From an uncultured Celeribacter sp. (GTDB lineage: Bacteria; Pseudomonadota; Alphaproteobacteria; Rhodobacterales; Rhodobacteraceae): a DNA stretch of 64,000 nucleotides. The notes below the pieces were generated by a model that saw nothing but the letters and a program-made list of their open reading frames with translations, did not search any database and was not told the origin of the DNA. Made by a program: the position numbers and the translations under genes. The stretch covers positions 186,001 through 250,000 of the forward strand of contig NZ_OY781107.1 in the NCBI RefSeq assembly GCF_963676475.1. Direction: 5' to 3'. Below are positions 1 through 8,400 of this stretch, in pieces (position 1 is the first letter of the stretch; each line of letters opens with the position of its first letter).

Positions 1-1396
1 GGTCTCGGGCACCGGCACGAGATCGGCCACGCGCGGGATCGGCCAGTGAAAATCCGACCGGCTTTGGGCATGGAAAATATCGAACTGCAACGGCCCTGCC
101 CGACCATCCTGCACCACACGCACACCACGCCCGAGCGTCAGGACGATCGCATGTTTGCCGTCCGGTTGCTGACCTTTGTATTCCCATGTGACATTCTCCC
201 AGACCTTCGGCGTCATCGTGCTGTCGCACGGGTGGTTGGTCTGAAACAGATGCACCGCCGGGACACCGAACAGACGCAGCATCAGCATCTCTTCGCCTTC
301 CCATGTGCTCCATTCCGCCAAAAGCGCCGGCTCCTCCGCGACCAGCGCGTTCGGATCGACCCAATTGCCCAGAATATCGGTCACAGAGATCCAGGGCGGG
401 TTGATCCGCCCGGTGTGGAATCATCATGCAGAGCATATCGAAATAACAGCTGCCTTCGACGGCATCCTTGAGCGGGGAAGTCTCCTGTTGGGTGGCTTTG
501 CGCGTCAACTGCAGTTCCGCCTTGGCCGCCGTATCGCTGCGGTTCTTGAAGATCGGATCGACCTTGCGCCCCAGCTCATTCAGACTACAAGCCTGAGGAA
601 ATGCGATCATCCGCACCAAAGTGTCGAGCCCCGCCCCCTGTGCGAAGGCCTCCGTCACCCGCTCCGCGCTTTTGCGGATCTGGTCGACGAAGAGGTCCTC
701 TTCGGCCAGGTCTTCGGCGGTGACGAACCAATGTTGCGGCAGCAAAAGCCAGGTCAGCCCCGGCAGGTTCGCCCGGTCACGCGCCCCCGCGACCAGAGCC
801 GACCCCAGAAGTCCGACGAAACGGTCGATGCCGTCATCGAGCTTTTGTCGTTTATGAGCGAAATAGGCCGCCTCCTGACTGACGGGTGGCCCTCCGGCAT
901 CCGAAATATGACGCGGCTGGGTGACGAAAATAAGCTGTTTCGTGCCCTCTGGCCGCAGATCGACGTACCAGCGCCAGTTCTGCGACTCCCCGTCGTGATC
1001 CGGGTCAGACGGCAGGGCAAACCCGTGGTGCCGCTCCGCGCCGTCGGTGATCTCCTCGCATTCCACCGCCAGGCATAAATCGCCGAATTCGGTGGTGCGG
1101 ATGACCGTGGTGGGCGTCCAGGTTTCGAAACTGCAATCGCGTTCTGCCAGCTCGATCACGCACCATTGCCGGGTGGCCGAGGTATTGCCAACCGCACTGT
1201 GCCAGTAGCGCAGCTTGGTCGGACGCCATCCGGCGAGCGCGAGGATGCGAAAGATCGGCTCGGCCTGTTGCAGGGCGATGACGGCATAATTCACCCCATC
1301 CGCCCAGTCCGGCAACGCCGGTTCGGGACGGCACTCCGCCCCAAAGAAATAGGGCGCCACGACCGCGAAGGCGGGAAAAAGGGAATCCACCGTCAT
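1..1396 (-). pseudogene. Unrecognised protein, partner of the JAMM gene; frameshifted and cut by window start
   Basis: I do not recognise this gene. It would start at ATG 1396 (MTVDSLFPAFAVV), inside an ATGA sequence at the end of the JAMM domain, and reads coherently on the minus strand to about 424 (for example WCVIELAERDCSFETWTP and LPQHWFVTAEDLAEEDLF). There the protein-like frame switches: the next good frame begins at FHTGRINPPWISVTDILG, directly after in-frame TGA codons at 421-426. Removing one A near 421-427 would join CMM to FHTG. Downstream the second frame stays protein-like (HLFQTNHPCDSTMTPKVWE) to the window edge. No ThiF/E1 glycine-rich loop, Walker motif or membrane segment is visible in the part present. 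Either a genuine frameshift mutation or a sequencing error is possible. Confidence 0.5.
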
Positions 1397-1841
1397 CGGG
1401 GCCCTCCCCGGTCTCGAAACGCAGCGGCAGAACAAGGCCTTGCCCGTCGAACAGCCGCATCGACGTGATGTCAGGCTGTGCACCATGCCCGCGCAGACAG
1501 ATGATCATCTCCGCCCAGCCTTGCGGCAAAGGCGCCAAGTCCCGCAAGGAGGGGGTCACCCGCCCCGTCCAATGGGTGTGAAAGCGCCCGAGGAGACGGC
1601 ACCCTGTGTCCTGAATGTCTTGATCTTGAATGTCCTGAGCGATGGCGGCGATCTGGTCGGGATCTACCGCGAAGGCATGCCGACGGGCTTCGTGATTGTG
1701 CAGCGCCACCGCCTGCTCAACCCTGCCATTGCGGCCAACCAAAACCCCAACCCGTTCACAACACGCCGGTCTGCGGCACTCGTTAACAATATCCCTGTAG
1801 GCCTGACCCGTCACGGTCAGCCCTTCGCCAAGGGAAACCAT
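1005..1841 (-). CDS. JAMM/MPN-domain (Mov34/JAB) metalloprotease-like protein
   Basis: The N-terminal 145 residues form a JAB/MPN domain. Glu29 sits in the expected 'CERVGVLVG' strand, and a complete JAMM motif HxHx7SxxD is seen as H88-T-H90, S98, D101 (FHTHWTGRVTPSLRD). In the family this binds Zn2+ and cleaves isopeptide or related amide bonds; bacterial members remove ubiquitin-like proteins or process sulfur carriers. The start at 1841 is supported by GGGGAAGGA just upstream. The frame stays open to 1005, but beyond about residue 148 it overlaps the next gene out of frame and is Arg/His-rich and unlike a protein. A one-base shift in the G/C-rich run at about 1400-1412 would bring the gene to a TGA at 1393-1395 overlapping the next ATG. 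The last 130 residues are therefore probably not native. Confidence 0.6.
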   Translation of the reverse strand: MVSLGEGLTVTGQAYRDIVNECRRPACCERVGVLVGRNGRVEQAVALHNHEARRHAFAVDPDQIAAIAQDIQDQDIQDTGCRLLGRFHTHWTGRVTPSLRDLAPLPQGWAEMIICLRGHGAQPDITSMRLFDGQGLVLPLRFETGEGPDDGGFPFSRLRGRGALFLWGGVPSRTGVAGLGGWGELCRHRPATGRADLSHPRARRMASDQAALLAQCGWQYLGHPAMVRDRAGRTRLQFRNLDAHHGHPHHRIRRFMPGGGMRGDHRRRGAAPRVCPAV

Positions 1842-2063
1842 ACGCGTCCTTCCCCGTCGAAGATCAACTTTTAGTTATTTTTTTAAGATTGGGGCAATCG
1901 TCTATTCTGTCAATCATGCGGCGCAGCATGCCGGAACCCGGTTTTCGAGACAGAGGTCATGCGTCGCATCTCGCGGACGCCCCCATTGGCGACACAGGGG
2001 TCCGAGACGGCACAACAGACAAAGAAACACTGGCCGGGAACATCCCCGCCAACGCCCGTATTA

Positions 2064-3174
2064 TCAGCTCTGCGGCAGAGCGTAGGCGAGCAGATGGTCG
2101 CCGCGATCCGACGACTGGCGTGCGCCACCCGCTGAGATCACGATGTCCTGACGCCCGTCTCGCTGGGACACGTAGGAGATCGGGGTGCCTTTGAGCGGAA
2201 CCCCACTCTTCACGGTGTTGACGGCTTCGGAACCATTGGAGGCCGCAGCATCCGGGTCCTGTTCCATCATATGCACCCAAAGGCCCAGACGCATGTCGTT
2301 GATGAAGATGGTGTTCGCGGTCCGATCATAGGACAGGCCGCCCCAGTTCATCCCACCAATCGAGCCCAGCAAGGACAGCGAATAATCGGTGTCCGGCGCG
2401 GTGTAGAGACCCTCGTAGCGATAGCCTTTGAAAATCACACGACACATCAGCTGATCGAACGGGGTTGCGCCCCACATGTCCTTCTCGGTCAGATGGGGCG
2501 CACCGATTTACGGCATGCCAACGGAGAGCGGCTGTTTCAGGGCGTATTTCTCGCCCGGAATGGTCGCCGGTTTGACGTCGATCTCTTCGACCTCGGTCAG
2601 AGGCTGGCCAGTCGCACGGTCGAGCACAAAGTTCTGCCCGGCTTTGGTGCCAAAGATCAGCGCAGGCGTGCCTTTGAAGTCGATCAGCGTCGGCTGCATC
2701 GGCACGTCAAAGTCCCACAGATCGTGGTGCACGGTCTGATAGACCCATTTCTCGTCGCCAGTGGTGGCATCGAGGGCGAGGATGGAGGCGCCGTATTTCT
2801 CGTCTTCCGGCGTGCGTTCCACCCCCCAGAGGTCGATGGCGGCGTTGCCGACCGGCATGAACACGGTGTTGCTTGCCGCGTCATAGGTCATCGACGCCCA
2901 GACGTTCGGCATGGAACGCGTGTAGGCGGAGCGGTCGGCAGGCGCGTTTGAGCGTCAGCGGGTGCAGCGCCATCATGAGCATGAAGATGATCAGGAAGGT
3001 AAAGATCCGGGCGTGCAGCGGCCAGAAATCGAGGCCCATGAGCAGATAATACCAGCTGCCGCCGCGGTGATCAAAATCACGCAGCCACCAGCCCGAGACC
3101 CACCAGCGCAATACTGCGCCAAGCAGGACGAGCAGCCATGTCCATGACTGCTTCAAGGAGGTTTGTTCGGTCAT
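2064..3174 (-). pseudogene. Membrane-bound PQQ-dependent (glucose-type) dehydrogenase, degenerate remnant
   Basis: Three parts of one gene are recognisable. Positions 3174-2950 give an N-terminal membrane anchor with two hydrophobic helices (WTWLLVLLGAVLRWWVSG; GGSWYYLLMGLDFW), as in Gcd-type quinoproteins. Then, after a deletion of several hundred residues at about 2950, the eight-bladed propeller resumes at RSMPNVWASMTYDAA and runs through VPMQPTLIDFKGTPALIF. An in-frame TAA at 2508-2510 interrupts it just after QPLSVGMP; the same frame continues with IGAPHLTEKDMWGATPFD and ends with the family C-terminus (SAGGARQSSDRGDHLLAYAL). The protein would normally oxidise a sugar in the periplasm and feed electrons to ubiquinone. 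Internal deletion plus a nonsense codon make it inactive. A second, differently decayed copy lies at 63133-64000. Confidence 0.8.
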
Positions 3175-3542
3175 TTCGTTTCCGAAGAGACAGTGTTTTC
3201 ACTGTTATCTGAACCGCGTCGAACGATCGCCCTTCCTCCCCAAGGCGATCGCGTGGCACAAATGAACGCTGCATCAACCTCACGTGCGGCAACGTGTCTC
3301 CAGGTCATGAAACGAAAGGTCAAGAAACGAAGATTGGCCTGTGCCGGCACGCACACCCGATTTGTTCTTGATCGCGGGTGTTGCCAGACGCAAACGCGTC
3401 CAAACGCGTTGCGAAACTGCCGTAGGGTAAGGATTAGGCTACCTGCGCCGACGCAGGATTTGGTGTAAAATAAGAATCGTTTCGACACAAAGATTCATGT
3501 TGAAGCTATTTTTTATAATTAACTTACCCAGTGGAGACTCTT
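3175..3542. other. Intergenic stretch with hairpins, no gene seen
   Basis: There is no convincing coding frame in these 368 bases. A perfect 6-bp stem with a 4-base loop lies at 3442-3457 (CCTGCG/CGCAGG) followed by an A/T-rich stretch, and a short ACAGTG-TTTT-CACTGT hairpin lies near 3189. The AT-rich 3470-3530 segment is the likely promoter region of the small gene that follows. Confidence 0.4.
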
Positions 3543-3941
3543 ATGCCCAAAGCGAACCGTGACGCGGCCCGTGTGGCCGTCGAAAAATTCATCAAATCTC
3601 AAAAACTTCTCGACATGGACATGACCCTGAATGACCTGTCGCGCAAAATCGGTTCCGATGTGGATCCGTTGGCGGGCTACACGTTTGCCTGGGACAAATA
3701 CGTCTATGACGTCGCCGATGTGGCTGCGGAGGCGGCGGAATTGCCGTCCTCGTTGCGCGCTTCGGTTCTTGAACGGCGCGGCAAGGTCACCGGGCTGCTC
3801 GACATGAACACCCGCATCTCGGACCTGATGGATCTGACGGTGGAAAGCGGCATCGATGAGGTCGCAGGCTACGTCTACACCGAAGACAAAAACACCTTCG
3901 TCGTGGCCTCTGTCACGGATGAGATCAAGCTCGAGCGTTAA
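3543..3941 (+). CDS. Small acidic protein with two internal repeats, function unknown
   Basis: A 132-residue protein I cannot assign to a family. ATG 3543 is preferred over GTG 3531 because GTGGAG at 3531-3536 is better read as the ribosome binding site (7-base spacing). The protein contains two homologous segments of about 39 residues: the first begins LLDMDMTLNDL and ends AGYTFAWDKYVYDVADV, the second begins LLDMNTRISDL and ends AGYVYTEDKNTFVVASV. Shared positions are LLDM, DL, D..AGY, DK and V. The linker is Ala/Glu-rich and probably helical. It has no signal peptide and no cysteine. It lies 110 bp before the next gene in the same direction, so the two may be co-transcribed. The coding bias (GC-rich third positions) supports a real gene. 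Confidence 0.7.
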   Translation: MPKANRDAARVAVEKFIKSQKLLDMDMTLNDLSRKIGSDVDPLAGYTFAWDKYVYDVADVAAEAAELPSSLRASVLERRGKVTGLLDMNTRISDLMDLTVESGIDEVAGYVYTEDKNTFVVASVTDEIKLER

Positions 3942-4051
3942 CCCCGCACAGACACCCTCAATCCCCCAACCGAGGCGCGTCTCACGTGCCTCGGTCCCTC
4001 TAGCTGTGTCTGACAGGCCGTTCCACAGGCCGTAACCTCGGGAGTTCCCTC

Positions 4052-5260
4052 ATGACTGCATTTCATGCGCTTGAAGCCAGTGCCACTCAGTGGATTCTGG
4101 ACAAGCTCGACAATTTCGACCCGCTGATCTGGACCGAAAAGAAAGCGGCTTACACCCGCCGCAAGGCTTTTGCCGAACTGGCGATCTATGCCTATGTTCA
4201 GGGCGAAGCACTCGCGCCCGAGATCGCGGCCTTCGTCACACGCATCGCGAACGATGCCGATTATCATCGCCTGTTGCGTCGCAATCCGCGGCAATTGTTG
4301 CTCTACTCGGCCCCTCTGGCCTTTGTGATAGATCGCGGGGAGGCCAGCCGCGCCACCGTCGAGACGCTGGACGCGGTACTCAAATGTCCGCAGGTGATGG
4401 GGGTCGAGCGCAGCGCGCACCGTCTGATGGACCTATGGCAATTCCTGACGCTGGTGAACCGTCGGCCAGACAGCCTTGATGCCCGCGCCATTCTGGCGAC
4501 CAGCGCTCTGGCGCATCCGCCGACACCCTTCGATTGCACATTGTCAGAGGCCTATGCCCTGACCCATGACGTCCTGTTCCTGCGCAATTTCGGCGTCGCG
4601 GCGTCTCAGTTTGCCGAGGCCCCCGACATGAAGATGGACCCCGAGAGCACGGCGCTGACGATTGCGCGTTTCATGGCCGAAGAGAATTCGGACATCGTGT
4701 TGGAACTCGCGATGTGTCTTGGACTGTCGGGACAGTTGAACGGGGCGGATGCGCAGATGGTTCTGGACTGGATTGTCGCCCGCAACGGTGATCGTGCCTT
4801 TCTTGCCGGTCCCAGTTTCGACCCCGATGCGGAGATGGCCTATTCCGGTCTCGATCAGGAATGGGTGGCGAATTATCACACCACGCTTGTGGGACTGTCG
4901 ATGTTCGCCCTCGTGACCCGGCAGGGCTGGCTGGCCTGCGCGGCGCCACAGATTTTACCCGAAACCGCCGAACGCGCGGTGGAATGGGGGGCGGTGCTGC
5001 GGGCGTTCAACGCCTATGAATTGCCCAAGGCTCTGGCGATCATGGATGTGATCGCGCATGACGACCCCTTCGAGGCAAAGATCCGCGCCGCGATCCAGAC
5101 CCACATCGCGCGGCAAACCGACCCGGAGACCGGCATGATCGGGTTCTGGACCGACGAATTGATGGCGGCCAAAAGCGCAGGGGTCGAGCCGCAACTGCGC
5201 GCCGATCTGGCCGTTCTGTCTGAGATGGTGCCGGACATCGTGGGTCCGAAGGCCGCCTGA
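4052..5260 (+). CDS. All-helical protein of unknown function, possibly DUF6895-like
   Basis: A 402-residue soluble protein with no signal peptide, predicted helical throughout. The N-terminus (ATQWILDKLDNFDPLIWTEKK, then RRKAFAELAIYAYV) resembles what I remember of the DUF6895 family, but this is a memory-based match only. No catalytic motif, metal-binding cluster or nucleotide-binding loop is evident. The start at ATG 4052 is preceded by CGGGAGTTCCCTC. It follows the small two-repeat protein by 110 bp on the same strand and is followed by a strong hairpin, so the two genes look like one transcription unit. The C-terminal third (residues 300-390) is rich in short amphipathic helices. Function is not known; any role would have to come from a profile or structure search. 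Confidence 0.7.
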   Translation: MTAFHALEASATQWILDKLDNFDPLIWTEKKAAYTRRKAFAELAIYAYVQGEALAPEIAAFVTRIANDADYHRLLRRNPRQLLLYSAPLAFVIDRGEASRATVETLDAVLKCPQVMGVERSAHRLMDLWQFLTLVNRRPDSLDARAILATSALAHPPTPFDCTLSEAYALTHDVLFLRNFGVAASQFAEAPDMKMDPESTALTIARFMAEENSDIVLELAMCLGLSGQLNGADAQMVLDWIVARNGDRAFLAGPSFDPDAEMAYSGLDQEWVANYHTTLVGLSMFALVTRQGWLACAAPQILPETAERAVEWGAVLRAFNAYELPKALAIMDVIAHDDPFEAKIRAAIQTHIARQTDPETGMIGFWTDELMAAKSAGVEPQLRADLAVLSEMVPDIVGPKAA

Positions 5261-5283
5261 GCGCAAGCACTCCCCGTTCATGA

Positions 5284-5307
5284 CAAGAGCCCCCGAGGGG
5301 GCTCTTG
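5284..5307 (+). terminator. Perfect 11-bp hairpin after the helical-protein gene
   Basis: CAAGAGCCCCC at 5284-5294 pairs with GGGGGCTCTTG at 5297-5307. It starts 24 bases after the stop of the gene ending at 5260. The T tract after it is weak (CAGCTTTGAG), so termination may be inefficient or assisted. Because the convergent nuclease gene ends at 5474, the hairpin could act for both directions. Confidence 0.6.
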
Positions 5308-5362
5308 CAGCTTTGAGACCATAAGGTCGGGTCTCAAAGGTCGTTTCAGGCCAATAGAGGTT

Positions 5363-5473
5363 AAAGCGTTTTTCAAAAAACTTGAGGCACTCAATTTTTG
5401 AAAAACGCAGCAAGATCAATTCAGTGTCGCAACGTTTTTCGCTCAATCTGATTCAGATTAAACGAAAAACGCT
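5363..5473. repeat. Cluster of GCGTTTTTC / GAAAAACGC inverted repeats
   Basis: Four copies of the core lie within 111 bases: AAAGCGTTTTTC at 5363-5374, GAAAAACGC at 5400-5408, AACGTTTTTCG at 5431-5441 and CGAAAAACGCTTT at 5463-5475, alternating in orientation. The outer and inner pairs can each form stems. They sit between the convergent genes ending at 5260 and 5474, and the last copy touches the nuclease stop codon. They may be a bidirectional termination structure or an intergenic palindromic repeat family. Confidence 0.5.
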
Positions 5474-8400
5474 TTAGGCCAGAATAAAGGTGTCGAACTC
5501 CAGACCGATGATCAGAGGATCGTGGTCAGACGAAGCATAGACCCCGTCATTGTAGAAGGCCGGGTCTTTGAAGCTGCTGTCGTAGCCGATCAGATCAGGC
5601 TCATCGGCATTGATGTGCCACTCGTCCACCCCGGTCACATTGGAGGCAAACTCCGCATCGGCGAGCCCCTGATCCAGAGTGCCCTGCTGACCGTCGAAGA
5701 CATAGGAATAGGCCTCGTCCTGACCGATGAACTGGTCGATCAGATCCACCAGCCCCGCATCGTCATCGAGATATTGCACCGCGTCTTCTTCGGCATAGGA
5801 GTTCATATCGCCCAGAAGGACATAATTGGACACGCCGGTGCCATCGACGCCATACTCCGTCGAAATCCAATCCGCCAGTTCAACCGCCGCATCCAGACGC
5901 ACCTGGTTCCAGAAGCCCTGACCATTGCCCTGATCAAAGTTCGGGTCCGCGTAGAGATCAGCCAGGAGGCCTTCGACCGCCGCGTAATCGGCATCTCCGA
6001 CATGCGAAGCGAGCCAGCTTTCGGCGGCATCGGCCACGTCTTGCAGATCGCTGTCGCCTTTGGATTTGAAATGCGAGGAAACCACGGTGAAGGTCTCGCC
6101 GCTTTCGTTGTCCATGAAGGTCGCCGCCACGGAGGGACGGTTGCGCTGATAGTCATAGAAGCTTTCGCCCACCAGATCGCCCAAAGCGGAGGCAATCGCA
6201 TAGGTCGCATCTGCGGAGCTTTCTTCATAGACGATGAAATCCGAATGGATCAGCGTCACGGCGGAACTGTCATAGAGGATGCCCGTGGTGATCGCATCGC
6301 TGCCGATGAAATCGCCCGTCCCCGTCGGATCGACATAGGCGTAGGTGGCCCCCGTCCCTTCGGTGTTCATCATATCCACGAGAGTCGAGATCGCCTCGGT
6401 GCCGTTGTTCTCGATCTCTTGCAGAGCGATCACTTCGGCGCCGGTCCCGATCAGACCCTCGACCAGCTTGTCCGCCTGACGTGTGAACTCATCCGCCGTA
6501 TCGGCACCGCGCGGGTCCAGGTCACCGTTCGGCCCGGTTTGCGACCCATCGTCCAAGGTCGTGAAGAAATTCAGGACGTTGTAGGACGCCACCTGCAAGG
6601 ATCCGCCGACATCGGCCGGCGCGGCCTCGCGGGCCTCTTCGTTGGTGCCGTCGACGAATTCGATGGTATCCGTCACGTTCAGCGTCCATTCGTCATAGGA
6701 ATAGCCGAGAACGCCCTCGACAGTGCCCGCGACCTCGGCCCCGAGACGCACGGTCGTGCCCGCGTCGCCGAAGTCGTCGCCGCTGTCGAGCACCCCGTCG
6801 CCATCGTCACCGCCGCCACCCGGCAAGTAGGAAATCACCGAAGGGTTCTGCGCCGTGGACCCGTCGTCCAAAAGCAGGCTGGCGTTTTCATTGGCCTCCA
6901 TCAGCGCGGCGATTTCCGCCGCTTCGGTCTGGGCGTCGTAAATCTGCGTCGGCTGCGTGAGCGTGCCCGCGGAGACCGAGACCTGACCATAGCGATCGAG
7001 ATTGAAGTTTTCGTTCACGGTCAGCGCATCGCCCGTGCCCGACACCAGCGACAGGCGCATACCTTCGAGCGCTTCGTAATCCTGCGCCACATCACCGGAC
7101 AGCGCCACAGTCACCGCCGTCGGCAGGTCGTTGCCGGAGCTGACAATGGTCACATCGGAGACGGAGGACAGCTGCGTCAGACCATAATATTCGGCGACAG
7201 TGCCGGACACTTCGACCAGATCGCCGACCGTCACATCATAAGAGCCCCCGTTGTAGACATAGATGCCCTCGGAGGTCGCGCCATCGCCATCGCTGTCAAC
7301 GTCTTCTTCCTGAAGATAAAAGCCAACCGCAGTGCCATCGCTGGAATAGGTGATCTGGGTCACGATGGCGGACACGGTGACGGCGGCACCCTCCATCGCG
7401 GCGCGATCGCCGGTGCCTTGAATGGCAGAGATCAGGGTGATCTCCGGGGTGTCTTCATCGTCCTGCACCGCCTCCGGGTCGGAGGTGACAACGATATTGT
7501 CGACGTAGAGCGCTTCGGAGCTGGAATTGCTGTCCAGTTCGACCACCAGCTGCGCGGTGTCGATGTCGGCGCCCAAAGTGGTGCTCAGGGTCTGCCAGGC
7601 GCCCTCAATGTCGAGGTCGTCGATGTCCTGACCCGTGGTGTCCAACAGAGAGATCACGCCCTGATCCGTCTCGACGTAGATCGCGATCAGATCGTCCGCC
7701 TCCCAGCCCGTCGATTGCACGAAAGCATCCACGGAGAGGGTGACTTCGCCCACGGCAGACAGGTCGATCTCGTCAAAGGTCAATCGCAAAAGCCCGTCCG
7801 CATCGGACAGCTCATAGCCCTGTTCCCCATCGGAAAACGCACCGACCGTTCCGGTGTAATCCTGCACGCCGACGTAATCCCCATCGGACAGCCCGGTGTC
7901 GTCACGCGTGTTGACCCATGTCAGATCATAGCCCAGAAGACCCTCGGAGGCCGCCGTGCTGTCGACGCTGGCCAGACCGTCGACATTCTCCAGATCGACC
8001 ACGGTGCCGAGATCGACCAGCCCACCATCAGCCGCCGCGTCTTCATACCGCCCGCCCGTGGATTCGGTTTCGAAGCTCTGGCTGAGGTAGAACACTTCTT
8101 CGATGGCGATGTTGTCGATGTAGAGGGTTTCGGAAGCCGAGTTGCTGTCCAATTCCACCACCAGCGTGGCCTTGGTCACATCGGCGCCCAAAGTGGTGCT
8201 CAGCGTCTGCCAGGCCCCCTCGATGTCGAGATCGTCAATGTCCTGACCCGTGGTGTCCAGCAGGTTGACCCGACCGAGATTGGTCTCGACATAGATCGCG
8301 ACCAGATCGTCGCTTTCCCAGCCGGTCTCATTGAGGAAAGCGTCCAGCGACAGGTTCACAACCGTATGCTCGGCGCGTGCCGAAAGATCGACCGTGTCGA

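Noticed and set aside
1..1841. Complete bacterial ubiquitin-like (Bil) or CBASS type II system
   Set aside because: Only a JAMM domain is visible. No E1/ThiF, E2, ubiquitin-like or CD-NTase gene is found in the window, so a defence-system call would be speculation.
2508..2510. TAA in the quinoprotein gene as a recoded or read-through stop
   Set aside because: The same gene also lacks several hundred residues near 2950, so simple decay explains the stop better.
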